A stretch of 64,000 nucleotides of DNA from an uncultured Gemmatimonadales bacterium (lineage in GTDB: Bacteria > Gemmatimonadota > Gemmatimonadetes > Longimicrobiales > Gaopeijiaceae). The translations under genes were made by a program, and so were the position numbers. Below, in pieces: positions 21,324 through 29,455 of the stretch. Location: the NCBI GenBank assembly GCA_937919655.1, contig CALFPJ010000096.1:62001-126000 (forward strand). Direction: 5' to 3'. The notes below the pieces were generated by a model that was given only the letters and a program-made list of their open reading frames with translations, did not search any database and was not told the origin of the DNA. Each line of letters starts with the position of its first letter. Position 1 is the first letter of the stretch.

Positions 21324-21518
21324 ATGAACCTCGCGACGACCGTCGTCGTCCGTCTTCTGGTGACTGTTCTTGCGATCGCGGCGATCGCGGGTCAGGTGGC
21401 CCACATCAACGCGCTTTCGGGCACAGCAGACTTTATCATCGCCCCTGAGGCACCGTTGACGCTGCAAGATGCGCGCGTCATGACGCACCAGTTTTCGGTG
21501 CGCATCCCCATTCGATGA
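21324..21518 (+). CDS. Possible small membrane or secreted peptide (64 aa)
   Basis: Short ORF starting MNLATTVVVRLLVTVLAIAA, with one hydrophobic helix (residues 3-24) and a polar tail without known motif. The ATG at 21324 lacks a good Shine-Dalgarno. Sited in the gap downstream of the divergent M24 gene. Composition is protein-like, but reality is uncertain. Confidence 0.35.
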   Translation: MNLATTVVVRLLVTVLAIAAIAGQVAHINALSGTADFIIAPEAPLTLQDARVMTHQFSVRIPIR

Positions 21519-21653
21519 CCGAGACGATACTCCGCTTTACCCAGCCGGATGCGAACGGATCTTAAAAAACCCAATGGCGACCCTTGACCAGGACTGCCTA
21601 GAACCTCTATTAATCCCGCCTTGTTCAGCTTGGGAAAGAAACTAGGAGCCAGA

Positions 21654-22085
21654 ATGTCGGAGAATGGTGGCAGCCGAATCCGCGTGATCCTTCGCTGGAT
21701 TCAGATCAAAGACAACAAAGAACCCATATGGGACGACGAAGGGGAGTTTCGCTTCCGTTCGAAGATCACTACGGCTGGTGAGAGCCATGAGGTCGAGTTC
21801 CCCGCACAGGGTTACTGGTCCATCTCCGATCACCCGCGACGCAACAAAGTCGACAAGATCGACAAGACGTTGTTCGAGGGCGAGTCGGGTGACTCGATGG
21901 TCGTCGAGCTCTTCGGAGTCGAACTCGACCAGTTGACAGCCAACGATCACCTCGCGGGGTACCGCCGCGAGTTCGCCGGTCCCGCCTCGTCATGGATTGG
22001 GCGGCATCAGCCGACCGACGAAGGCACGGACGACCCGGAGAACATGGTCGACTGGAGAATCTGCTACGACATTGAGGAAGCCTGA
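21654..22085 (+). CDS. Hypothetical soluble protein, C2-like beta pattern (143 aa)
   Basis: Unrecognised cytosolic protein. It starts MSENGGSRIRVILRWIQIKD and alternates beta strands with acidic loops (DDEGEFRFRSKI, GYWSISDHPRRNK, SMVVELFGVELD), a pattern like a C2-type beta sandwich; this fold call is inference. The ATG at 21654 has AGGAG at the right distance, which favours it over the ATG at 21621. A strong terminator follows the stop by 27 bases, so it is a complete single-gene unit. Confidence 0.75.
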   Translation: MSENGGSRIRVILRWIQIKDNKEPIWDDEGEFRFRSKITTAGESHEVEFPAQGYWSISDHPRRNKVDKIDKTLFEGESGDSMVVELFGVELDQLTANDHLAGYRREFAGPASSWIGRHQPTDEGTDDPENMVDWRICYDIEEA

Positions 22086-22112
22086 GCCCAGGCACATTCT
22101 CGTGAGAAGTCG

Positions 22113-22147
22113 AGGCCCCGTCCGCATCGCGGACGGGGCCTTTTTCT
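22113..22147 (+). terminator. Rho-independent terminator
   Basis: Perfect GC stem AGGCCCCGTCCGC / GCGGACGGGGCCT with a short loop, followed by TTTTTCTTCT. It terminates the 143-aa hypothetical gene just upstream. Confidence 0.95.
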
Positions 22148-22200
22148 TCTACAGGACTTGAGCGACTAGGTCTTCGGTCTTTGTTCGGTTATCTTTGGTC

Positions 22201-23310
22201 ATGGCGATTCTTCATCCCCTCCCGATCATTCGCGGTCGCGGCACCTCGTGGAACCCGCCCAACCGGTTCGAGCGACTTTCCATTGATCGCGAGGGCTGGA
22301 ACGATCCGGATGATCCACCTCCCCAGACCCAACTCTTCAACGACGCATCCCGATCGATTCTGGCTTATAACGACTCCCCTGATGTCGGGTTCGATGTAGG
22401 GATCAATCCCTACCGGGGATGCGGGCACGGCTGCAGCTACTGTTACGCACGCCCGAGCCACGAACACCTCGGCTTCTCGGCCGGCCTCGACTTCGAGACC
22501 AAGATCATGGTCAAGCGAGATGCACCGGACCTGTTGAGAAAGGCGCTCTCGTCCAAGACCTGGAAGCCCCAAGTGATTGGGCTGAGCGGAAATACAGATG
22601 CGTACCAGCCAGTGGAACGCCGTTTGCGGATCACACGGCGATGCTTGGAAGTGTTGGCCGAATTCAGGAATCCCGTGGGCATCGTGACCAAGAGTTATCT
22701 GGTTTCCAGAGACGTCGACCTGCTCGCGGAACTTGCGAGCCACAACGCCGCCGCGGTGGTCCTCTCGGTCACCACTCTGCGGCAGGACATCCAGAGGGTC
22801 ATGGAGCCCCGTGCTTCGATCCCGGCTCGGCGGCTCGGCGCCATTCGAGTCCTCGCGGACGCAGGCATACCTGTCGGCGTGAATATCGCTCCGGTGATAC
22901 CCGGCCTGACCGACCACGAAGTGCCAGCCATACTGGAGGCGGCCGCCGAGGCAGGTGCGTCCTTCGCCGGATACATCCTCCTCAGGCTGCCGCACGGAGT
23001 GAAGGACATCTTCTCGACGTGGCTCGGGCAGCACTTTCCCGACCGAAAGGAAAAGGTGCTCAACCGCGTGCGCGAAATGAGAGGCGGAAAACTCTACGAC
23101 GGTCGCTATTCAGTCAGAGGGCGCGGAGAAGGGCCGTGGGCGAAACAGCTTGAATCCTTGTTCCACATCCATTGCAGTCGGCTAGGACTTGATCGTCCTC
23201 CGGCCTTGTCCGCGGCTTCGTTTATCGCCCCCGCGGACCCGGCCCGGCCACAGATGGAACTGTTCGGTGGCACCAGAGACGCCACCCGGCTGGGAGCCAG
23301 CGGTCGTTAG
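22201..23310 (+). CDS. PA0069-type radical SAM protein (369 aa)
   Basis: Radical S-adenosylmethionine enzyme of the PA0069/Rv2578c family, distantly related to spore photoproduct lyase; reaction unknown. The 4Fe-4S ligands are Cys74, Cys78 and Cys81 in YRGCGHGCSYCYAR. Family features follow in order: the early PP..QTQLFNDASRSIL segment, KPQVIGLSGNTDAYQPVER, SVTTLRQDIQRVMEPR and ARRLGAIRVLADAGIPVGVN. Start is the ATG at 22201, although a TTG six bases earlier is in frame. Its stop overlaps the convergent DUF3810-like gene by 4 bases. Confidence 0.92.
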   Translation: MAILHPLPIIRGRGTSWNPPNRFERLSIDREGWNDPDDPPPQTQLFNDASRSILAYNDSPDVGFDVGINPYRGCGHGCSYCYARPSHEHLGFSAGLDFETKIMVKRDAPDLLRKALSSKTWKPQVIGLSGNTDAYQPVERRLRITRRCLEVLAEFRNPVGIVTKSYLVSRDVDLLAELASHNAAAVVLSVTTLRQDIQRVMEPRASIPARRLGAIRVLADAGIPVGVNIAPVIPGLTDHEVPAILEAAAEAGASFAGYILLRLPHGVKDIFSTWLGQHFPDRKEKVLNRVREMRGGKLYDGRYSVRGRGEGPWAKQLESLFHIHCSRLGLDRPPALSAASFIAPADPARPQMELFGGTRDATRLGASGR

Positions 23311-24245
23311 AACTCCGCCTGCCACCGCTCCTGACGGCACTTCCTGCTTTGTTTGAACGTGTACAGGAAGTTGGTGAAGCCTTCGTCGTAGTCTGAGAGA
23401 CCGTTTTGGCCCATGAGCTTCATTCGTTCGTCGTAGAGCTTCTTCATGACGACCGAAACGGAGCCCTCATACGCGCCGGCTTCCGGGCGTAGCATGTGCA
23501 GCTCTTCGGCCAACTCCCCTCGGAGTTCGATGCCGTCCACGAGATCGTGATACGCCTGATGATCTTCACCGGCAATCACCTTGATCTGACGGTGTAAACG
23601 CTCTGCGAGCGCAGACTGAACCATGACGGGGTCACCCGACGCCATCAACGCGAGGTAGGACAACGCCTGCGCATGGAGTTCCTTGATGTATCCCTTTCGG
23701 TGCACGAATTCATGGCATATGACGTGCGGCTCGAAGATCCCGGTGTCCCTGAACAACGCCACGTCGCCGGAGATGACGTCACAAACGCCCATGGCGAACG
23801 GGAACACGAGCTTCGCGAGGGTGAAGTCACGAACCTCCGAGCTTGTGTGGACGCGCTGCCCAGTGACCCCGGCCATGTATTCGGTCAGGTGCTCGTTAAC
23901 CACCTTGGCCAGTGCCTCGCGCGGAATCCTTTCGTCCGTGAAGCCATCGTTCATGCGCTTCGCAAGCCGCGCCACCTCTTCGCGCCGCGCGGCCTCAGGC
24001 ATCGGCATCAACGTTTTCACGTCTGCGCCGAACTCGACCTGGAAGTCGATCCATACCATGTCACGCCGACTCACCCAATCCTTTACGGCACTACCGGCGT
24101 ACATACCCAAGGCGGCGGCGCTGAGTAACCTTCCAGGCAGCGTGGCTCCGAGTATGAGGCGTGAGGCCAGCGGAGCGGTGGCGATGATGTCCGTCAGAGA
24201 GAACGGGGCGTACGTCGCGTCGTTTGGAATGCGGATCTCGTCCAT
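23307..24245 (-). CDS. DUF3810-like zincin with membrane segment (312 aa)
   Basis: Probable zinc metallopeptidase-fold protein. The zinc motif HEFVHRKGYIKELHAQ (about residues 178-193) followed by ALSYLALMASGDP matches the HELAHQRGxxxExxAN pattern of DUF3810 proteins. Near the N terminus a hydrophobic stretch (LILGATLPGRLLSAAALGMYAG) could anchor it in the membrane; DUF3810 proteins usually have more spans, so this one is shortened there. The C terminus is basic. ATG at 24243-24245 with AGGGTC upstream. The gene converges on and overlaps the radical SAM gene by 4 bases. Activity is unproven. Confidence 0.75.
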   Translation of the reverse strand: MDEIRIPNDATYAPFSLTDIIATAPLASRLILGATLPGRLLSAAALGMYAGSAVKDWVSRRDMVWIDFQVEFGADVKTLMPMPEAARREEVARLAKRMNDGFTDERIPREALAKVVNEHLTEYMAGVTGQRVHTSSEVRDFTLAKLVFPFAMGVCDVISGDVALFRDTGIFEPHVICHEFVHRKGYIKELHAQALSYLALMASGDPVMVQSALAERLHRQIKVIAGEDHQAYHDLVDGIELRGELAEELHMLRPEAGAYEGSVSVVMKKLYDERMKLMGQNGLSDYDEGFTNFLYTFKQSRKCRQERWQAEF

Positions 24246-24285
24246 GTGACCCTATACGGCATCCGAGGCAGGATAAGTTCCAAAT

Positions 24286-24322
24286 AACAAAAAGCGCCGC
24301 CCTTTCGGACGACGCTTTTTGT
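24286..24322 (-). terminator. Bidirectional-looking terminator hairpin
   Basis: Inverted repeat AACAAAAAGCG ... CGCTTTTTGTT with GC-rich centre and CTTTC loop. It lies between the stop of the 24410-24622 gene and the start of the 23307-24245 gene, so it terminates the former. Confidence 0.85.
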
Positions 24323-24409
24323 TCACCTCCGCCGGCCATCTCCAACACCCCACGGCCACACCCGGGCCGGCGAATCCTGTTAGCTCATCAGTCTCAGCTG
24401 AGCCTCTCG

Positions 24410-24622
24410 TCATATATTGTCTAGCGGCTCGACCTCGTGGTTCACGGTCTGGACTTCTACCTGCTCCATGACCCGCCCGGCCTCCGATTGAACTTCTGGC
24501 GTAGCGGTAACGGGCACCGCAAGCGAGAGCATAAAAACCATGAGGGGAACACCCAGAAGGGGTGCGCCTAAGACGGCCCACCAAGGGGCCGATCGTCTTT
24601 CGTCGATATGTGAATGAATCAT
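24410..24622 (-). CDS. Small single-span membrane protein (70 aa)
   Basis: Unrecognised. Starts MIHSHIDERRSAPWWAVLGA; one membrane helix (about residues 14-38) separates a short charged N terminus from an acidic tail (VQSEAGRVMEQVEVQTVNH). The ATG at 24620-24622 has AGGGGG nine bases upstream, and a terminator follows the stop. Probably a real monocistronic small protein; function unknown. Confidence 0.65.
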   Translation of the reverse strand: MIHSHIDERRSAPWWAVLGAPLLGVPLMVFMLSLAVPVTATPEVQSEAGRVMEQVEVQTVNHEVEPLDNI

Positions 24623-24878
24623 CCTGGTCCCCCTTCTGAAAAACTGAGAAGCAGCCCTGCTACCTTCCCTCACATGACACTTCGTTGGCGGCGGCCGGGA
24701 AGTTTCGAGTTTCTGCTTTGCCCCTGTAGAAGATGAGACGGCGCCGGCGTCCATTTCGTTGCGGCCACAAACACTCGGAGTAGCGATGATCTCACACCGA
24801 GGCAGTCACCAGGCTTGCGACACAGGCTTTTTCGTCGGAGTGTCCGAGACCAATCCCGCATCACTAACGGAGCGCTGA

Positions 24879-26531
24879 ATGGATCTTCCCACCCTCGCGC
24901 AGCAGACCACCCCACCCGGCGTCCGCGTCGCGACCTGGAGCGCGCTCGTAGACAGACAGCCGGCGCACGCACTAGTCGCCGACGTCGACCTGGTCGTGAT
25001 CCGCTTCGATGACCAGGTGGCCGTCCTCTACGGGCGCTGCCACCACAGGGGTGCGCTGCTCGCCGACGGCCACATTGAAGGGGCCAACTTGATCTGTGGC
25101 GTGCATGGCTGGGACTACCGCTACGACACGGGCGTCAGCGAATACAACAATGACGAGGCGTTGCACCGCTTCGGTGCCGAGATCGACCTCTCAGCCGATG
25201 CGGTTTGGGTCAGTCCGGAAGAGGTCGCCGCCTTCGCAGAACGCAACCCGCAGCCCTACCGACGGGATGAATATCTGGGCATGTACCAGGACGTGCACGG
25301 AACAGCTGAAGAGCCATTCAATCCATACATTCAGAGGTTGGCGAGAGAGGGATTGTCGCGGCTCGGGCACCATGGTGTGATATCCGCGATGGGTGTGCCG
25401 CTGACGGAACTCCCAAGGTGGGATGATCTCCAGCTACTCACCGCGCAACTAGCGACACGGCCTCTCGCTGAGACCGAGACTGTCGGGACGGAACTCGTAG
25501 TGGGTCCCAATGCCGCACGTCCACTTCGACTCCAGATTCCGATCTTCGTGAGTGACATGAGCTTCGGGGCGCTCTCAGAAGAGGCGAAGATCGCGTTGGC
25601 CAAGGGAGCAGAACTCGCGGGTACGGGGATCTGCTCCGGCGAGGGCGGCATGTTGCCAGAAGAGCAAGAAGCAAACAGCCACTACTTCTACGAACTGGCC
25701 TCGGCGCGCTTCGGATGGGGCCTCGACAAGGTGGCGAAGTGCCAGGCGTTCCACTTCAAGGGCGGCCAAGGTGCGAAGACCGGTACGGGTGGGCATCTCC
25801 CAGGTGAAAAGGTGGTCGGTAAGATCGCGATGGTGAGGGGCCTCCCTGAGGGCCAACCCGCCATCAGTCCGCCCACGTTTCCGGACCTCGTGACAGCCGC
25901 GGACTTCCGGGCGGTGGCTGATCAGGTGCGCGAGACCACCGGAGGAATCCCGATCGGCTTTAAGCTGAGCGCCCAGCACATCGAGGCGGACATCGACTTC
26001 GCGCTCGATGTGGGCTGCGACTACATCATCCTTGATGGCCGCGGAGGGGCCACCGGCGCGGCCCCGGACATCTTCAAGAACAATATCTCGGTTCCCACGC
26101 TTGCTGCCCTTCCCCGCGCCCGACGTCACCTCGACAGCCGGGGAGCGAGCGGCGTGACTTTGATCGTCACCGGTGGCCTGCGCACCGAATCAGATTTCGT
26201 GAAGGCCATGGCCCTCGGGGCGGATGGCGTGGCAATCGCGAACTCCGCGCTGCAGGCCATCGGCTGTTTGGGAATGCGCGCCTGCAGCAGCAACAACTGC
26301 CCAGTCGGAATCGCGACGCAAAAGAAGGACCTACGGGCTCGCCTCGTCGTCGACGAATCAGCGCGTCGGCTCTCGAACTTTCTAGGTGCGTCCGTCGAAC
26401 TCATGCAAGTCCTCGCGCGGGCGTGCGGGCACCGTCATCTTCGGGACTTCTCTAGCAGGGACCTCACGACCTGGAAGAGAGACATCGCGGACCTTACCGG
26501 CGTGCGCTACGGGGGAATGGCAGGAGAGTGA
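24879..26531 (+). CDS. Rieske domain fused to glutamate-synthase FMN domain (550 aa)
   Basis: Flavoprotein combining a ferredoxin-like Rieske domain with the FMN/alpha-beta barrel of glutamate synthase. Residues 10-120 are the Rieske domain with C54-x-H56 and C73-x2-H76 (GRCHHRGALL, LICGVHGWDY). Residues about 200-530 are the GltS barrel: SDMSFGALSEEAK, GGMLPEEQE, GGQGAKTGTGGHLPG, ILDGRGGATGAAP, and 3Fe-4S ligands Cys463, 469 and 474 in GCLGMRACSSNNCPVG. There is no glutaminase domain, so ammonia or another donor must be used if it makes glutamate; the Rieske centre may be the electron entry. ATG at 24879 with GGAG upstream; monocistronic or leading into the 26674 gene. Confidence 0.9.
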   Translation: MDLPTLAQQTTPPGVRVATWSALVDRQPAHALVADVDLVVIRFDDQVAVLYGRCHHRGALLADGHIEGANLICGVHGWDYRYDTGVSEYNNDEALHRFGAEIDLSADAVWVSPEEVAAFAERNPQPYRRDEYLGMYQDVHGTAEEPFNPYIQRLAREGLSRLGHHGVISAMGVPLTELPRWDDLQLLTAQLATRPLAETETVGTELVVGPNAARPLRLQIPIFVSDMSFGALSEEAKIALAKGAELAGTGICSGEGGMLPEEQEANSHYFYELASARFGWGLDKVAKCQAFHFKGGQGAKTGTGGHLPGEKVVGKIAMVRGLPEGQPAISPPTFPDLVTAADFRAVADQVRETTGGIPIGFKLSAQHIEADIDFALDVGCDYIILDGRGGATGAAPDIFKNNISVPTLAALPRARRHLDSRGASGVTLIVTGGLRTESDFVKAMALGADGVAIANSALQAIGCLGMRACSSNNCPVGIATQKKDLRARLVVDESARRLSNFLGASVELMQVLARACGHRHLRDFSSRDLTTWKRDIADLTGVRYGGMAGE

Positions 26532-26673
26532 TACCAATGACAGTGACACCCATGACAATGAGTTCGCTCCCGCGCGAAGATTCGAAGCGGGGCAGCAGCA
26601 AGCTCAGGTGCGTGACCGTGACCCAGCAGGCGTGGCAACTCCCCGTCGCGTGCTGCCGAGAGCACGTCGGTTC

Positions 26674-27612
26674 GTGAGCGTTCCTCTGGTCGTTCTCGCC
26701 GCGGGACTCTCCACACGTTACGGCACGCTGAAGCAACTCGATGCCTTGGGGCCTTCGGGCGAAGCGATCATGGACTACAACATCTATGACGCGGCGCGGG
26801 CCGGCTTCGACAGCATCGTCATGATCGTGCGCCCCGAGATCGAAGACCAAGTAAGGCAGCACGTCGAGGACATCGTGGGCGACGCGCTACCTGTGCGGTA
26901 CGTGGCGCAGACGATTGACCAGTTGCCGAAGGGATTCCCCGCACCGCCGGACCGAGCGAGGCCCTGGGGCACGGGCCACGCGGTACTGTGTGCTGCCGAG
27001 CACCTGGACGGACCGTTCGCGATATGCAACGCGGACGACCTATACGGGCCAGTAGCGTTCTCGATCCTGTACGAGCACCTCTCTAGCGACCCCATACCCA
27101 CGGACGTCGCGTTGGTCGGGTACACGCTCGAAGACACGCTCTCGGGCTCAGGCGGTGTCGCCCGCGGCATCTGCGTCCTGAAGAAGGACGGGTTCATGGC
27201 GAGAGTCTCGGAGGTCCAGCAAATTCGCAGGACCGAAGTCTGGATCACCGGCACAACCCCTGGAGGCGAGCCGATCGAACTCTCGGGAGATGCGGTTGTG
27301 TCCATGAACCTTTGGGGGTTCACACAGCCAGTCGTCGCCCACATGCACCGTCAATTCAAACGCTTCATGGGCATGTGGGGTTCGGACACCGACCGGGAGT
27401 TCTTCCTCTCGACTGCGATCAACGGGCAGCTCGAGGTAGGGGCGACCAACGCCAGGGTGCTTCACGCCGAAGACCATTGGTTCGGTGTTACCCACGCCAA
27501 CGACCGCGAAGGCGCGCAGGCGACGTTGCGGCAGCGGGTGGAGGTCGGGGCCTACCCCAATCGGCTCGCCGACGCCTTCTCCGATTTGCCTAATCCTGGA
27601 ATCACGACATGA
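26674..27612 (+). CDS. Sugar-nucleotidyltransferase-like protein (312 aa)
   Basis: Nucleoside-triphosphate sugar-1-phosphate transferase fold. The N terminus has the signature VVLAAGLSTRYGTLKQLDALG (GxGTR...K) and a metal-binding D in ICNADDLYGPVAF; a conserved PWGTGHAVLCAAEHL segment lies between. The start is probably GTG at 26674 (SVPLVVLAAGL), since the open frame upstream to 26386 lies inside the preceding gene and is non-homologous. Its stop overlaps the Na+/solute symporter start as ATGA, so the two are coupled. Together with galactokinase and GH109 nearby it may activate a scavenged sugar, but the sugar is unknown. Confidence 0.8.
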   Translation: MSVPLVVLAAGLSTRYGTLKQLDALGPSGEAIMDYNIYDAARAGFDSIVMIVRPEIEDQVRQHVEDIVGDALPVRYVAQTIDQLPKGFPAPPDRARPWGTGHAVLCAAEHLDGPFAICNADDLYGPVAFSILYEHLSSDPIPTDVALVGYTLEDTLSGSGGVARGICVLKKDGFMARVSEVQQIRRTEVWITGTTPGGEPIELSGDAVVSMNLWGFTQPVVAHMHRQFKRFMGMWGSDTDREFFLSTAINGQLEVGATNARVLHAEDHWFGVTHANDREGAQATLRQRVEVGAYPNRLADAFSDLPNPGITT

Positions 27613-29378
27613 GATTGAGCGCACTCGACTGGTGGGTGATCATCGGCTACGGCACGTTCGTGCTAAGCGTCGGGCTGTATTTCGCTCGCAAGGCAGGAAA
27701 CCAATCTGAGGATTTCTTCCTGGGCGGGCGCTCCATGCCCTGGTGGCTCCTCGGAACCTCGATGGTTGCGACCACATTCTCGACCGACACGCCGAACCTC
27801 GTCACGGACCTCGTTCGCACGGGCGGCGTCAGCCAGAACTGGATCTGGTGGGCATTTGCGATCACCGGCATGTGCACGGTGTTCTTTTACGCCCAACTGT
27901 GGAGGCGCTCTGGGATTCTCACCGACGTCGGCTTCTACGAAATCCGGTACTCCGGTCGACCCGCGGCCTTCCTTCGCGGATTCCGGGCGGTGTACCTGGG
28001 CGTCTTCTTCAACGTGATGATCATGGCGACGGTGACGCTCGCCGCGATCAAGATCGGTGGCGTGCTCCTGGGGGCTTCGAAATATCAAGTCGTGCTCGTT
28101 GCGGCCTCCGTGACCGCGCTGTATTCGGCGACCGCGGGCTTCTGGGGGGTCGTGGTCACCGACCTCCTGCTCTTCGCCGTGGCGATGGCCGGTTCGTTAG
28201 CCGCTGCCTACTACGCCGTCTCGCAGCCAGAGGTGGGCGGGCTGGTCGGCTTGTTCACCCATCCCGCGCTCGAAGGCAAGCTGAGCCTCCTTCCCGACTT
28301 CAGCGATTGGCACACTGCGACAGCCGTGTTCATCATCCCGGTGGCCGTCCAATGGTGGAGCACGTGGTATCCCGGTGCCGAGCCCGGCGGCGGCGGTTAC
28401 ATCGCGCAACGCATGCTGGCGGCGAAGGACGAGTCGCACGCGCTCAAGGCGACGCTGTGGTTCAACATCGCCCACTACGCCCTGCGGCCGTGGCCGTGGA
28501 TTATCGTCGCGCTCGCCTCGCTCATCATCTATCCCTCGTTGGATTCGATTCAGGCGGCATTCCCGCACATCGACCCCTCTATCGTGAGGCACGACCTCGC
28601 GTATCCAGCGATGCTCGTCTTCCTGCCGTCGGGTATTCTCGGAATGGTCGTGGCCTCCCTGGCGGCCGCGTACATGTCGACGATCAGTACGCACCTCAAC
28701 TGGGGGGCGTCCTACATCGTCGATGACTTCTATCGTCGCTTTTTTGCGCCGGACCGCGATGCGCGTCACTACGTGACGGTCGGACGAATCGCGACCGTGG
28801 GCCTCATCGTGCTGGCGGGGGCCCTGTCCCTGTGGCTGGAGAACGCACTGCAGGCATTCCAGATCCTATTGCAGATTGGCGCCGGGACCGGACTCGTGTT
28901 TCTTCTGCGCTGGTTTTGGTGGCGCATCAACGTGTGGAGCGAGCTCTCGGCCATGTTGATCTCATTTCTCGTCGCGTTCTACTTCCAGTTCGTGCATGGA
29001 GCGCTGGGGTTCGCGCCGATGGACGGCTCGCTCCAACTCGTCGTCGGGGTCCTCGTCACAACGATCGGCTGGGTCACGGTCACCTTTCTGACTCCTCCGG
29101 TAGATGCGGAGACCCTCACATCGTTCCACAAGCTCATCCGGCCCATGGGGTCGGGGTGGAAGGGAGCGGGGCTTGGCCTTGAGGCAGACCCAGACATGCC
29201 CGGGCCCTCGGCTGCGTTCCTCGCCTGGTTCCTGGGTTGCGTCGTGATTTACGGGGCCGTCTTCGCAACCGGCTACACCCTATACGGGCAGGTCGGCCTG
29301 GCTGTCACCTGTTCGATCGTTGCCGGACTTGCTGCAATCGGGCTCCTGAAGACCTTCCCGCGCATCAGGTTGAATTAG
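27609..29378 (+). CDS. Sodium:solute symporter family transporter (589 aa)
   Basis: Na+-driven importer of the SSS/SGLT family. About 13-14 hydrophobic helices; typical elements include SEDFFLGGRSMPWWLLG near the N terminus, FSTDTPN in TM2, EIRYSGRPAAFLRGFR and AAYMSTISTHLNWGASYIV (Na+ site region). The C-terminal extension (about 500-589) holds extra helices, as in sugar- or nucleoside-type SSS proteins. Start ATG overlaps the nucleotidyltransferase stop by 4 bases. Adjacent galactokinase and GH109 genes make a sugar substrate plausible. Confidence 0.93.
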   Translation: MRLSALDWWVIIGYGTFVLSVGLYFARKAGNQSEDFFLGGRSMPWWLLGTSMVATTFSTDTPNLVTDLVRTGGVSQNWIWWAFAITGMCTVFFYAQLWRRSGILTDVGFYEIRYSGRPAAFLRGFRAVYLGVFFNVMIMATVTLAAIKIGGVLLGASKYQVVLVAASVTALYSATAGFWGVVVTDLLLFAVAMAGSLAAAYYAVSQPEVGGLVGLFTHPALEGKLSLLPDFSDWHTATAVFIIPVAVQWWSTWYPGAEPGGGGYIAQRMLAAKDESHALKATLWFNIAHYALRPWPWIIVALASLIIYPSLDSIQAAFPHIDPSIVRHDLAYPAMLVFLPSGILGMVVASLAAAYMSTISTHLNWGASYIVDDFYRRFFAPDRDARHYVTVGRIATVGLIVLAGALSLWLENALQAFQILLQIGAGTGLVFLLRWFWWRINVWSELSAMLISFLVAFYFQFVHGALGFAPMDGSLQLVVGVLVTTIGWVTVTFLTPPVDAETLTSFHKLIRPMGSGWKGAGLGLEADPDMPGPSAAFLAWFLGCVVIYGAVFATGYTLYGQVGLAVTCSIVAGLAAIGLLKTFPRIRLN

Positions 29379-29403
29379 ACGCCCCGAGCCGAGAGTAGTG
29401 CGG

Positions 29404-29431
29404 CGGCCGGCGCCATCAATGGGGCCGGCCG
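29404..29431. terminator. Hairpin between convergent genes
   Basis: Inverted repeat CGGCCGGC / GCCGGCCG around a 12-base loop lies in the 77-base gap between the convergent symporter and NOR-like genes. No T-run follows, so it is only a possible terminator. Confidence 0.45.
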
Positions 29432-29455
29432 AATGTGCCCGTCGTGGAGCCGCGG

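Noticed and set aside
26386..26673. Upstream extension of the nucleotidyltransferase
   Set aside because: It lies inside the 3' end of the Rieske-GltS gene and the intergenic spacer and has no similarity to the family; GTG 26674 begins the conserved VVLAAG segment.
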